In this document: piece after piece, positions 17,628 through 26,278 of the stretch | Layout: every line of letters begins with the position of its first letter | How positions within the stretch are numbered: the first letter of the stretch is position 1 | DNA from: Bdellovibrionia bacterium | GTDB lineage: Bacteria > Bdellovibrionota > Bdellovibrionia > Bdellovibrionales > JAGQZY01 | NCBI GenBank assembly: GCA_030427805.1 | Contig: JAUICP010000002.1 | Coordinates: 620,001-684,000 of the forward strand | DNA: 64,000 nucleotides | Direction of reading: 5' to 3' | The notes under the pieces: model-generated | The model's database searches: none | What the model was told of the DNA's origin: nothing | What the model saw: only the letters and a program-made list of their open reading frames with translations | Translations under genes and position numbers: made by a program

Positions 17628-18272
17628 GTGAGAAAATACCTATTTATATTCCTATTTATGCAAACGAGTTTTGCTGCTCAGGCGTCAATAAACTCGACAT
17701 CTGACCAGCTGATTTCGGTGAACGCTTATAAAATGCAGCGCGACCTTGATAAGTCCCTTGAAAAGATTCGCGACATCCGTCAGGAAACCTATTCGGACGG
17801 CTACAACGACGCAGAAAGTTTGGCTGTCGAAAGCGAAGGCAATGATCAATCTATTGAGTTGCTCGAAGGGGAATTGACCAAGGTACTGGCACGACCCGAT
17901 ATCGATCATGCGCGAAACAATCTTTCTAATACTATTAGAAATGAACTTAAAAATTACTCAGCTTTCGAGCCCGTTCTTGCACGAATCGCAGGTCGAGCCG
18001 TTGGAAAATTAAAAAACCAGGGCCTCCCCTTGATCGAGAGAATCACAGCTCTTGAGATTCTAGATAATATCCTGGCCGAATACCGCCCTGAATCTAAAAC
18101 CAACGCGAAAGTTAAAACCATTTTTACGCAAATCTACAAGGCTGATATTCAAATCGATGAGGATTTAAAGGATCAACGTGCCCTCCTTTTAATGGTCGAA
18201 AGAGTTTCACCATCAGAGAATGCACGCATCATTCTCGGCCTCGAAAAGAAGAGCTCAGGGTGGTTTTGGTAA
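17628..18272 (+). CDS. secreted helical protein of unknown function
   Basis: I choose the GTG at 17628 because GAGG lies six bases upstream and the product (214 residues) starts with a signal peptide (MRKYLFIFLFMQTSFAAQA). A longer frame from a TTG at 17580 would bury that signal. The mature protein is mainly charged helix (MQRDLDKSLEKIRDIRQE, SIELLEGELTKVLARPDI, RAVGKLKNQGLPLIERITALE), contains no Cys, and ends in SSGWFW. No domain is recognised. The next gene, 70 bp downstream on the same strand, encodes a membrane-anchored protein and may be cotranscribed. Confidence 0.6.
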   Translation: MRKYLFIFLFMQTSFAAQASINSTSDQLISVNAYKMQRDLDKSLEKIRDIRQETYSDGYNDAESLAVESEGNDQSIELLEGELTKVLARPDIDHARNNLSNTIRNELKNYSAFEPVLARIAGRAVGKLKNQGLPLIERITALEILDNILAEYRPESKTNAKVKTIFTQIYKADIQIDEDLKDQRALLLMVERVSPSENARIILGLEKKSSGWFW

Positions 18273-18342
18273 TCAGGCCCATAGCCTAGCTGCCTCCATT
18301 TTTAGACTCAGCTAGGCCCTCGAGATTCCCGATAAGACATTG

Positions 18343-18840
18343 ATGAACTGGGAATCGAGACTGAATAGCCAAATGATAATTTTGACGGGCCTCATTGTAG
18401 CCGGCCTCTTCGTCATAAATGCCTTCTTCTTACTGACTCCCCCTAATACCCAAATGGAACAAAAGCTGAGCGAAAGAAAGCGAAGCCCCGCTGCGGTCGA
18501 AGGCCAAAAGAAAATTCTTGAGAGCCCTGGTAGCAAGAGGGTGACTCGAATCCAAGAATTTCAATTAAACTGCTTTGACAATACTGAGATCTTTGTAGAA
18601 AGAGCCATTCGCCAGATCCAACTGACCATAGGCCACTGCCAATCCGTACCTTCAGAAACACCGAGTATTCAGCTAGTGAATGTTAATAACAACTTCACCG
18701 CCAGCATCTTTTCTCTCAGCCAGAATCGATATAAGACGGATCTGATTCAATTGAAACCCGGGTACAACGAAATCGTTATTCGAAGTCAAACTCTCGATGG
18801 CAAGCAGTCGTTATCTCGCCTCTTTGTAAAAAGAAAATAA
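18343..18840 (+). CDS. membrane-anchored protein with Ig-like periplasmic domain
   Basis: A 165-residue protein with one N-terminal membrane segment (MIILTGLIVAGLFVINAFFLL) and a periplasmic part. A TTG at 18340 directly precedes the ATG and is an equally possible start. After a charged linker, the C-terminal 100 residues look like a small Ig-like beta sandwich: NNNFTASIFSLS, then TDLIQLKPGYNEIVIRSQ and SLSRLFVKRK, a pattern seen in bacterial Ig-like domains that end L-X-G-X-N-X-I. Two cysteines (NCFD and GHCQS) may pair. Function is unknown. The stop is followed immediately by an A-run and a hairpin with a CGGGGA loop. Confidence 0.6.
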   Translation: MNWESRLNSQMIILTGLIVAGLFVINAFFLLTPPNTQMEQKLSERKRSPAAVEGQKKILESPGSKRVTRIQEFQLNCFDNTEIFVERAIRQIQLTIGHCQSVPSETPSIQLVNVNNNFTASIFSLSQNRYKTDLIQLKPGYNEIVIRSQTLDGKQSLSRLFVKRK

Positions 18841-18916
18841 AAAAAAACCAGAGCCGGGGAGCTCTGGCTTCCGAGAAGAAAACTTCTCTGAACGTTGGTT
18901 TCGGGGGGGAGGGGGG
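18841..18916 (+). ncRNA. structured 3' region or small RNA with CGGGGA hairpin loop
   Basis: Directly after a stop codon come seven A, a hairpin (18848-18867) with a perfect 7-bp stem CCAGAGC / GCTCTGG and hexaloop CGGGGA, a second hairpin (18873-18888, GAGAAG / CTTCTC, loop AAAA), and an unpaired tract with seven G, A, six G (18903-18916). There is no T-run, so it is not an ordinary plus-strand terminator. The loop matches those in the array at 29821-29922, and the preceding A-rich GTAAAAA stretch is similar too. It may be a CsrA/RsmA-type binding region or the 3' end of the upstream mRNA. This is inference. Confidence 0.35.
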
Positions 18917-19155
18917 TTGTTGCCTTTATGTAAGAGCAATCATAGGACCAATTAGAATCCCTTTAGATTTGATTTGAAGTCAGTGCCAAAGCCTTTTGAC
19001 AACTTTCGCCGGCACTTTGTCAGCTCACTTAACACCTGTCAGCACTCTCTAGATATGTAAAAACCCTTTACAATTTCAATGAACGAAGAGTTTCAAATCG
19101 GCCAAATTTGAATTCGTGCTTGAAAACTCGGCAGATTAATAGTGAAAAGAAAGAG

Positions 19156-19668
19156 ATGAAAAAGCGAGTAATCAAATACTATCCAGGAAAACTCAACCAA
19201 GTGGTCACCATGGGGGGAGCCACTATTATATCGGTCTATCTCTTTTTCAATTACCTGGCTCTGAGTGATCATGGCCTACTCGAGCCCTTGGAAATGACAA
19301 ACATGACGGCCTTTCTCGTGGGCGCCATGGCCTGTATGTCTTTAGTGGCCTTTTATTACTTTATCTACTTCTTACTCGTGCGGCTAGAAACCGACCACAA
19401 AGGGGTTTACGAGGTTCACCCTCTTTTCGGTAAAAAGTCAGTCCTCTTTGCAGACATAAAGAAGTTTGCTGTGGTTTCTAATCGAGGCCTTCACCACCGC
19501 CTTCGAGTCATCGACCGAGACGGCAGAAGAATGAACCTACTCTTTAATAGAGGCGCTCTTTACGAAGACCTTATCGAAAGTATGAAGAATTACGGCATCA
19601 AAGAGTCCCAAGATGAGGGACGCCTCTTGCCCCCACCCTATTCGGATGAGCCTGAGTCACTATTTTAA
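19156..19668 (+). CDS. two-helix membrane protein with PH-like domain
   Basis: I choose the ATG at 19156 (170 residues). A longer frame from a TTG at 19108 adds a polar stretch of 16 residues. Two membrane segments (VVTMGGATIISVYLFFNYLAL and AFLVGAMACMSLVAFYYFIYF) are followed by a cytoplasmic domain with short strands (KGVYEVHPLFGKKSVLFADIKKFAVVS, HHRLRVIDRDGRRMNLLF). The arrangement resembles bacterial PH-like (bPH) membrane proteins, but the match is weak. The C-terminus is acidic and Pro-rich (LLPPPYSDEPE). No operon partner is evident. Confidence 0.6.
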   Translation: MKKRVIKYYPGKLNQVVTMGGATIISVYLFFNYLALSDHGLLEPLEMTNMTAFLVGAMACMSLVAFYYFIYFLLVRLETDHKGVYEVHPLFGKKSVLFADIKKFAVVSNRGLHHRLRVIDRDGRRMNLLFNRGALYEDLIESMKNYGIKESQDEGRLLPPPYSDEPESLF

Positions 19669-19696
19669 GAGGCCGCTTCTAACTTTTTTACTGATA

Positions 19697-20119
19697 TTAC
19701 TGCTCAAATCGACAAGTCACACTAGCTACGATAAACAAAGCTCTAAAAGTTCTAATTGCTGAGCCGTTATCTGAAACTCGAACCACATTGAAGAGTCTAT
19801 TTCCATATCGCTCCCTGGTCGAATCAATTTCCTCCATATCGAGCATTCGACAAAAACCGACAGAGCTATTTTCCTGAAATGCATCCCAGCTTAAATAAAA
19901 CGATCTAATGTCTTCCCTATATTTTTGAACCTCTAGTTCAAGTCTAGGGTGCAAAAAAGTCACGCTGCCATCGACATTTTCATGAATCTCTGTGTAGCTA
20001 ACAATATCAGGGAGCGAAGACAAAACTGCATTTAGAGCTGTGTTCTCTTCAACATCTATGATTTGAGCCTGAGCCAGGGAACTAAATAAAAATAAAATAA
20101 TTAAAAAAAACTGATTCAT
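19697..20119 (-). CDS. small secreted protein of unknown function
   Basis: The ATG at 20119 has a very strong ribosome-binding site (AAGGAGGT) at good spacing and gives a 140-residue protein. The signal peptide is MNQFFLIILFLFSSLAQAQ. An ATG further upstream (20182) would add 21 residues that break this signal. The mature part has two cysteines (GFCRML and VTCRF) likely to form a disulfide, and strand-like segments (GSVTFLHPRLELEVQKY, IRTFRALFIVASVTC). No family is recognised. It lies between convergent and tandem genes of unknown role. Confidence 0.65.
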   Translation of the reverse strand: MNQFFLIILFLFSSLAQAQIIDVEENTALNAVLSSLPDIVSYTEIHENVDGSVTFLHPRLELEVQKYREDIRSFYLSWDAFQENSSVGFCRMLDMEEIDSTRERYGNRLFNVVRVSDNGSAIRTFRALFIVASVTCRFEQ

Positions 20120-20306
20120 TTCAAGACCTCCTTGAGAAGATTCTCCGCCCAGATACGAAGATACCCAAAAGAGATGAAACAAAAAAGGGAGTTTAAATTA
20201 ATTTATAAGCATTTTGTTAACTAAATTATTAACATGCTTAAGTATTTAATTTTATTAGGGATTTTCAACGAGTTTCGCCATTAAACACCGGTCATTTTCA
20301 AGAAGA

Positions 20307-21122
20307 TTAATAGCTCCAGCTGAGACCTGCCAGAATCAGCCTCTCGCGATCGCTTTCACCGGTACCATTGGTGTAGGTAGAACCAGTCAATGAAGCCCCT
20401 AGGTTGGGCGCTATACCCTGGCTTGCGGTGATCCGCCATATGCCATCGATATTCTTATAAAGCGTTTCTACGTAGGTTTTTGAGGCGACGCGCTTGCCGA
20501 GGACAATAATTTCATCTTTGAGACCGTCTTCTCCGAATTCGAGAACGATTTTGGAATCGACCCAGGGGTTCTCCCCTTTGACCTCAAGATAATTACCACT
20601 CAAAGAGTATTTAGCTGAAAGTTTAAAGCTCTTCCCAACCTTAACATCAACTTTACTCACACGTTCTTTCAACTCGTAAACGGGCTTCATGCTTGGACTA
20701 TTTTTAAAGTAGTTGTCCGCATGGTATTCAACGACTCTTCGAACAACGTAGTCGCCAAATTTTCTTTCTTCGTCGACTTCTTCTTGAAAACTTCGCGAAC
20801 GCCCCAGTTCATAACTGTAAAATGTGATGGGAGCCGGAAGGTTGTGAATCTGATCGATTGTCGAAAATCCAAAGCGCTCTTCATAGCGATCGCGAAGTTC
20901 TTTTGTCAGTTTGGTATCGAAGATCACGTCTTTAACGGGTCCATCTTTTTTTTCTGGGTTGGGGACGATGACCATTTCTTCCATGGCCTGGCCCTTTTCA
21001 GAGTATACATCGAAGGTATAACCCTCTCGAGGACCATAAAAGTCCCCCGGCAGCCTTGTTCGAGCAGAAGCAAGCTGGGTGGTACCGATGAGAATGGCTA
21101 AGATGGGCACTAAAACTCTCAT
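20307..21122 (-). CDS. exported protein, probably outer-membrane associated
   Basis: The ATG at 21122, with AGAGGT just upstream, gives 271 residues with a signal peptide (MRVLVPILAILIGTTQLASA). An upstream in-frame start at 21254 would add 44 residues of non-signal sequence. The mature protein is rich in alternating charged and aromatic residues (FKLSAKYSLSGNYLEVKG, IVLEFGEDGLKDEIIVLG). It ends ERLILAGLSWSY, with the alternating hydrophobic pattern and terminal Tyr of outer-membrane proteins. It is probably beta-rich, but I recognise no family. No neighbour suggests a role. Confidence 0.6.
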   Translation of the reverse strand: MRVLVPILAILIGTTQLASARTRLPGDFYGPREGYTFDVYSEKGQAMEEMVIVPNPEKKDGPVKDVIFDTKLTKELRDRYEERFGFSTIDQIHNLPAPITFYSYELGRSRSFQEEVDEERKFGDYVVRRVVEYHADNYFKNSPSMKPVYELKERVSKVDVKVGKSFKLSAKYSLSGNYLEVKGENPWVDSKIVLEFGEDGLKDEIIVLGKRVASKTYVETLYKNIDGIWRITASQGIAPNLGASLTGSTYTNGTGESDRERLILAGLSWSY

Positions 21123-21300
21123 ACCTCTATTGTAATGCAAGGCACAGGCCTTGGAAAATATTTGTAAACACCTGAAATCACTTAATTTACAAATGTGAAT
21201 TATTATTGCATTGTCTAAGGTATGGAGACTTTGCCATGAGGTGTCCCACCTCATTTTTGCTGTTTTGGCGCTCCATACGTGTTAGCCAAGGAGAAACTTT

Positions 21301-21960
21301 TTGAATAATGTAAGTGGAATGATGGGATCAATAGAACATTTCGACTTAAAAGCTCGCAGTGACCTCCATATAGCGAGAAAAATCTGGCATGCCACCGGCA
21401 TTTCAATCATGGTTCTCGTCCACGCGACCCAGCCCATCGAAGTCAGCTGGCTTGCCTTAGGCCTTTTCGCGCTTCTTATTGTACCCGGCGATGTCATTCG
21501 ACAGTACAACTCAAAGGTCAACTTTTGGGCCCATAAACTCTTCGGACCCGTTATGCGAAAGTCTGAAAGCAAGAGAATCTCAGGCTCTTCTTTTCTTGTC
21601 CTCGGAGCCGCTTTAAATCTTTTATTTTTTGAATCAGATATAATTAATTTATCACTGTTATTTCTTGCCTTCGGCGATCCCATTGCCAGCTACTTTGGAA
21701 TTCGCTTTGGCCGAGAAAAGCTCGCGAACGGAAAAACTCTGCAAGGCTTCTTAGCCGCGCTGGTGGTCTGCTCGATCATTGTCGGTATCTATTGTTATTC
21801 GGCAAACATATTGGTCGACCGACTTTGGATTGTTATTCCTGTTGGTGGAATAATTGGAGCCCTTTCGGAACTCATTACCATAAAGAACTTGGACGATAAC
21901 CTCAGTTTTCCGGTGCTCAGTTCTTTAGGCCTGAGCCTTATGTTTTATCTCTTCTCTTAG
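21301..21960 (+). CDS. polyprenol/diacylglycerol kinase-like membrane protein
   Basis: A 219-residue membrane protein starting at TTG with AAGGAGA seven bases upstream. It has the marks of the dolichol kinase / CTP-dependent diacylglycerol kinase family: ARKIWHATG near the N-terminus, then LAFGDPIASYFGIRFGR, GKTLQGFLAALVVC and SELITIKNLDDNLSFPV. In this family the GDP/Gly-Lys-Thr segments bind nucleotide and the last Asp-Asp-Asn motif is catalytic. The likely reaction is phosphorylation of an isoprenoid alcohol or diacylglycerol. It precedes pssA by 52 bp on the same strand, consistent with a lipid-metabolism operon. Confidence 0.8.
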   Translation: MNNVSGMMGSIEHFDLKARSDLHIARKIWHATGISIMVLVHATQPIEVSWLALGLFALLIVPGDVIRQYNSKVNFWAHKLFGPVMRKSESKRISGSSFLVLGAALNLLFFESDIINLSLLFLAFGDPIASYFGIRFGREKLANGKTLQGFLAALVVCSIIVGIYCYSANILVDRLWIVIPVGGIIGALSELITIKNLDDNLSFPVLSSLGLSLMFYLFS

Positions 21961-22012
21961 TAGAGAGATTTTGCTTCGTCTCGTGGGCTTTGATAGTCTT
22001 AAAGGATAGAGA

Positions 22013-22816
22013 ATGGAACCTATGGCCGAATCAAAACAAAATTTGAAGCCCGTCGAGAAAGCGGGAAAACGTATTCGCGACAAAGTCGGAATTACGATCT
22101 ATATTCTGCCGAACTTACTCACCACAGGAAACATGTTCTTTGGCTTCTTTGCCATTATTTACGCCATTCGAGGAGAGTATCTCTGGGCCAGTTATGCGAT
22201 TGTTTCTGCCGCTGTTTTCGATTTGCTCGATGGCCGAGTGGCTCGCATGACTCGCACAACAAGCGATTTCGGCGCTCAATATGACTCCCTCAGTGATCTT
22301 GTCAGTTTTGGGATGGCTCCGGGCCTCCTTCTCTACCTCTGGGCCTTGCAACCCTTTGGACGAATCGGCTGGCTCGCCAGCTTTGTCTATGTCGCCTGTG
22401 GCGCCCTGAGACTAGCGCGATTCAATGTCCAGCAGGCCACTGTTGAGAAGGCCTATTTTCAAGGGCTCCCGAGCCCCATGGCAGCGGGTATCGTCGCAAG
22501 TTCGGTCCTTGCTTTTACCGATCTCAAGCTCGAGGCCGGACGAAATTATATTCTCCTGGGCATGACCCTCCTTCTGGCTTTTGTCATGGTCTCCAATTTT
22601 CGTTACCGCAGCTTTAAAGACATCGACTTTAAACGCAAAATGCCCTTCCACTTTCTCGTTCTTGGGGTCATCATCTTGATCGTCGTAGCGATCAGACCCG
22701 AGGTTATGCTTTTTGTACTATTTTTGAGTTATGCTGTACTTGGCGCGATTTTTGGGTTACTTAGATTAGGTCGACCCGTTCGACAGAAAATTCGCCGCGA
22801 CAGTGATGAAGATTAA
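22013..22816 (+). CDS. pssA: CDP-diacylglycerol--serine O-phosphatidyltransferase
   Basis: A 267-residue inner-membrane enzyme of the CDP-alcohol phosphatidyltransferase family. The catalytic motif DGX2ARX8GX3DX3D is complete (Asp73, Gly74, Ala77, Arg78, Gly87, Asp91, Asp95). Several membrane helices surround it, with YILPNLLTTGNMFFGFFAI upstream. The length and the PNLLTTGN motif fit the type II PssA that makes phosphatidylserine, precursor of phosphatidylethanolamine, rather than PgsA. An in-frame ATG nine bases downstream is a possible alternative start. It follows the lipid-kinase-like gene on the same strand. Confidence 0.9.
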   Translation: MEPMAESKQNLKPVEKAGKRIRDKVGITIYILPNLLTTGNMFFGFFAIIYAIRGEYLWASYAIVSAAVFDLLDGRVARMTRTTSDFGAQYDSLSDLVSFGMAPGLLLYLWALQPFGRIGWLASFVYVACGALRLARFNVQQATVEKAYFQGLPSPMAAGIVASSVLAFTDLKLEAGRNYILLGMTLLLAFVMVSNFRYRSFKDIDFKRKMPFHFLVLGVIILIVVAIRPEVMLFVLFLSYAVLGAIFGLLRLGRPVRQKIRRDSDED

Positions 22817-22928
22817 TTCTTAGCTCGAGTCCTCTAGAAGGCCCTATCAAAGCCTCAGACAAAGACTAAGTCCATGAGCTCAAGGCCATCCACTTTGCTG
22901 ATCAAGGCACTCAGTTGGAGCTTTTCCT

Positions 22929-23948
22929 ATGAAAGATTTAAAAATTGGTATTGTCGGTGCTACTGGAGTTGTTGGAGAAACCTTCGTTTACCTTCTTCAA
23001 GAATTCAATATTCCCGTAGCCGAACTTCGTCCTTTTGCCAGTGAGAGTTCACTCGGTAAAAAAATCACCTGTTTTGACGAGAAGTATCCCTGCCAAGTTT
23101 TAAAACCGGGCTGTTTTGAAGGTCTCGATGTGGTTTTCTTTTCTTCGGGCGATCCGATCAGCAAGGAATGGGCACCTCAAGCGGTTAGAGAAGGGGCCTT
23201 TGCCATCGATAATTCGGCAGCATTTCGCATGGATGACAACACTCTTCTCTGTGTTCCCGAAGTCAATGGCGATCAACTTCCAAAGGCTGGTGATGCACCG
23301 GCAATTATAGCAAATCCTAATTGCTCAACCATTCAATTGGTTGTCGCACTGAAACCATTGGCTGAAAAATATGGCCTTAAAAGTGTTCGCGTAGCCAGCT
23401 ACCAATCAGTGAGTGGCGCTGGAAGAGACGGACTTGACGATCTTCTCGAACAATCAAGGCAAGTCCTCAACGGTAAAGAAGTCACAGCTGGTAAAACTTT
23501 CGATCAACAAATTGCCTTTAATGCCATTCCTCAAATCGGCAGCCTTAGAGATGACGGCTTTTGCTCAGAAGAGTTTAAAATCATGAATGAGTCGAAAAAG
23601 ATTCTCTCGCTCCCCGACTTACCGATCTCAGCTTTCACAGTGAGAATCCCATCAATTAACGGTCACTCTGAAGCTGTTTGGTTTGAGCTCAATCAAAGTG
23701 TGGCAACTGAGGACATCGCAAATCTTTTACAATCCTCAAACGGAATTGAAGTGATCTCCGAACAGGATCCGCAAAAGTACCCGATGAATGTCACAGCATC
23801 TGGCCAGAACCCAGTTTATATCGGTAAGTTACGTCAAGATCCCGCTTTTGATAATTCATTCCAGATGTGGGTGGTTGCCGATAATTTGCGAAAAGGTGCG
23901 GCCCTGAATGGTTTGCAAATAGCTCAAGCTATTTTTGACAGGCTTTAG
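22929..23948 (+). CDS. asd: aspartate-semialdehyde dehydrogenase
   Basis: A 339-residue NADP-dependent enzyme reducing aspartyl phosphate to aspartate semialdehyde, feeding lysine, diaminopimelate, threonine and methionine synthesis. The nucleotide-binding GATGVVGETF is at residues 10-19, the catalytic Cys132 sits in NPNCSTIQLV, and the substrate-binding region has SYQSVSGAG followed later by RIPSINGHSEAVW, holding the catalytic His. The length is normal. The 112-bp upstream gap holds no gene. The downstream gene begins 43 bp later within a hairpin. Confidence 0.95.
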   Translation: MKDLKIGIVGATGVVGETFVYLLQEFNIPVAELRPFASESSLGKKITCFDEKYPCQVLKPGCFEGLDVVFFSSGDPISKEWAPQAVREGAFAIDNSAAFRMDDNTLLCVPEVNGDQLPKAGDAPAIIANPNCSTIQLVVALKPLAEKYGLKSVRVASYQSVSGAGRDGLDDLLEQSRQVLNGKEVTAGKTFDQQIAFNAIPQIGSLRDDGFCSEEFKIMNESKKILSLPDLPISAFTVRIPSINGHSEAVWFELNQSVATEDIANLLQSSNGIEVISEQDPQKYPMNVTASGQNPVYIGKLRQDPAFDNSFQMWVVADNLRKGAALNGLQIAQAIFDRL

Positions 23949-23964
23949 AATTTCATGAGAAAAT

Positions 23965-23997
23965 CTTCAGAGTTAGGACCGGGAGGCCACTCTGAAG
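23965..23997 (+). promoter_or_regulatory. hairpin enclosing ribosome-binding site and start codon
   Basis: A perfect 9-bp inverted repeat (CTTCAGAGT at 23965-23973, ACTCTGAAG at 23989-23997) encloses a 15-base loop. The loop carries the ribosome-binding site GGGAGG (23981-23986), and the 3' arm contains the probable CTG start codon (23992-23994) of the next gene. If it forms in mRNA, initiation would depend on opening it. There is no T-run, so it is not a terminator. A translational switch or a protein/sRNA target are possible; this is inference. Confidence 0.45.
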
Positions 23998-26268
23998 CTA
24001 ATCCTTAGCAAAATTATCTTAATTCTTTTGCTCATACCTTTGTCTAGTGGTGCGACGGTAACCGTATCCGATGTCGATGGGGCTTCTGCAACCCTTGGTG
24101 TTAATTCTGCCGATGACGAAGATTCGGTAATCATCTTTGGCGGAACAGCGGGAGACGATGACGTCGGTGGTTGCGTCGACAAAGATAATAACAAAACCTG
24201 TAACAACTGTATCGACGGAACTTTAGCCGGCACCGTTCGCGATATGAATGCCTGTAATCGCACGCGAATTTATGACGGTTTGATTTTAGATATTCGACTC
24301 AGTTCTGACTCTAAAACGGGTGATGTCATTATTACGGACTCCGACGGAGATCTTAAAATCAATTCGGTTAACAGCCCGACAATTAGCAGCGCTGGCGACT
24401 CAGTAACTCTCAATGTCCGCTGGCTGCAAATTTGTTCGGCCATGGGTCTCACAAGCTGTGAAGACTCGGCAACGGCAACATTTCGAATCGGGGTTGATGC
24501 TGATAACGATGATCAACTCGACTCTAGCGACGACGATTTCATTTCTATTAGTGTTCGTGTGCAAAAAGACATTGGACAACAGGCCGGTAGTGAGATCAGT
24601 GAACACTCTGATTGCACAACGGCAGCGACCAGTGCTGGACTCTGTAATTTTTCAGTCGTACCTGGTGATGGAAAGGTTTTTATTCGTGACCTTGAGGCTC
24701 CCGATGGCTTCCCTGCTACGAGTAATAACATTACTTTCAATCGAATTTTATTCTTGTGTACGGATGGCAACACTACTTTTGATGTCGCTGCCTTCGATAA
24801 CATTACGCCACTTTCGGTTTGTGGAGAGCTCGAAATCGAGGAAGAATCCAACGGCTCCTTTGTTCTTTCAAGTGAAGTCATCGAAGGATTAGAAAACGAT
24901 CGAGCTTACTATTTTAAAATCGCTTCGGTCGATCAAGCGGGAAATATCGGCTATTTTACTCCGGGCGATCGAAGCCTCGATACGACTTGTATTGATGGTG
25001 GAACAACCTGCCACTTTGCCATTCCGGGCGAAGTCTTAGGAGTACTCACCGGCGACAATGCTTGCTTTATCTCAACAGCTGCTTTTGGTAGTTCAATGCA
25101 CGCAAAAGTTAATAGTTTTAGAAAATTCCGTGATCGTTTTATGTTAACCAATCGACTTGGCAGCATCCTTGTCGACTATTATTACCAAAAAGGTCCTCGC
25201 GCAGCCCGGTTTATTGGCGCCAGCACATTTAGAAAGTCAGTGGCTCGCATATTACTTTGGCCAGCCTGGCTTTTTGCCGAACTTAGTCTTCAATATGGTT
25301 TACTCACGGCCATCTTCTTTGCACTTTCACTCTTAATCATTGGCCTCTCTATGCTCAAAATTCTTTTCAAAAAACTCCGTAAGCAGCACGCACAAATCAT
25401 TGCCCTTATTTTTATCATTGGCTTTAGCCCCGTGATCAAAGCTCAAGATTACGAGGACGATTCAATTGATCGAAGTTTGGCTTTGACAAATGCCGAAGCT
25501 GACGAGTCTTCGGAGCCTATTCAAAAGGAACCTCCCTACCCCAACAGCCAAGAGCGCGAATACGAAATCACTGAGAAGATGAACAATAAAAAGGGTAAAA
25601 AACCTTTAAGCCTCACTCCCGTCGTAAAGGCCGATGGTAGTTATCAATACGAAATAGAAGAGTCCCCACTTGAAGGCTCGTTCGCATTTCATGTCGGTAT
25701 TTTTGGTCCTCTCGATATCACAAACCCTGTCAATGGATTCACCTTCGAAGATATTTATGGCGAACAACCGGGCCCGGTTTTATTTTTTGATTACGATTGG
25801 AATTTGTTTCGCGGCCTAGGTCATTTAAATTTACGCCTCACTACTGGGGCCTACATTGCCCAAGGTAAAGGGCGCTTCGCCGACCCCGCGCGGGCGGCCG
25901 AAGAACCACTCGAACAATTTACTTTTGTCCTTTTGCCCAACTCACTGACCGTTCAATACAAATTTCAATACTCTGACACTCAGTTTTTTGTGCCCTATAT
26001 TGAGGGTGGAGCTGGCTACTTTACCTTTGCAGAATTTAGAGACGACAATGTCGGGCCCAAGTTTGGTGCTTCGGCAGTGACGATTGCAGGCGGTGGCTTA
26101 CAAATCCTCCTCGACGGCATCGAACCTCGATATGCAGCCCAGTTAGATCGCCACTACGGCGTCAACCACACTTGGTTTCTCGCCGAATTCAAGGCGATCA
26201 TTGGCCTCGATAACGAATTCGATTTCACATCAGCCCTCATCAACATCGGCTTCCTCGTCGAATACTAG
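23992..26268 (+). CDS. CFI-box surface protein fused to an internal-signal outer-membrane domain
   Basis: An in-frame stop at 23974 limits the start. A CTG at 23992, five bases after GGGAGG, gives a full signal peptide (MKLILSKIILILLLIPLSSG); the next candidate (TTG, 24028) lacks a ribosome site and half the signal. The product has 758 residues. Residues 20-355 are Asp/Thr-rich, Cys-containing extracellular sequence. At 358 is a CFI-box (CFISTAAFGSS) with the usual following segment, then a membrane helix (about 438-456), a basic stretch (KKLRKQ) and a second signal-like segment ending near Ala484. The last 200 residues look like a beta-barrel domain ending INIGFLVEY. It reads like two exported proteins joined. 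Confidence 0.7.
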   Translation: MKLILSKIILILLLIPLSSGATVTVSDVDGASATLGVNSADDEDSVIIFGGTAGDDDVGGCVDKDNNKTCNNCIDGTLAGTVRDMNACNRTRIYDGLILDIRLSSDSKTGDVIITDSDGDLKINSVNSPTISSAGDSVTLNVRWLQICSAMGLTSCEDSATATFRIGVDADNDDQLDSSDDDFISISVRVQKDIGQQAGSEISEHSDCTTAATSAGLCNFSVVPGDGKVFIRDLEAPDGFPATSNNITFNRILFLCTDGNTTFDVAAFDNITPLSVCGELEIEEESNGSFVLSSEVIEGLENDRAYYFKIASVDQAGNIGYFTPGDRSLDTTCIDGGTTCHFAIPGEVLGVLTGDNACFISTAAFGSSMHAKVNSFRKFRDRFMLTNRLGSILVDYYYQKGPRAARFIGASTFRKSVARILLWPAWLFAELSLQYGLLTAIFFALSLLIIGLSMLKILFKKLRKQHAQIIALIFIIGFSPVIKAQDYEDDSIDRSLALTNAEADESSEPIQKEPPYPNSQEREYEITEKMNNKKGKKPLSLTPVVKADGSYQYEIEESPLEGSFAFHVGIFGPLDITNPVNGFTFEDIYGEQPGPVLFFDYDWNLFRGLGHLNLRLTTGAYIAQGKGRFADPARAAEEPLEQFTFVLLPNSLTVQYKFQYSDTQFFVPYIEGGAGYFTFAEFRDDNVGPKFGASAVTIAGGGLQILLDGIEPRYAAQLDRHYGVNHTWFLAEFKAIIGLDNEFDFTSALINIGFLVEY

Positions 26269-26278
26269 TTCGAAACTT

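Noticed and set aside
18841-18867. Leftward terminator (A-run plus hairpin)
   Set aside because: No leftward gene ends here; the nearest leftward gene is separated by a rightward one. The loop shared with the array at 29821-29922 gives a better explanation.
18903-18916. G-quadruplex from the tract of seven G, A, six G
   Set aside because: Only two G tracts are present locally, so an intramolecular four-stranded fold is doubtful.
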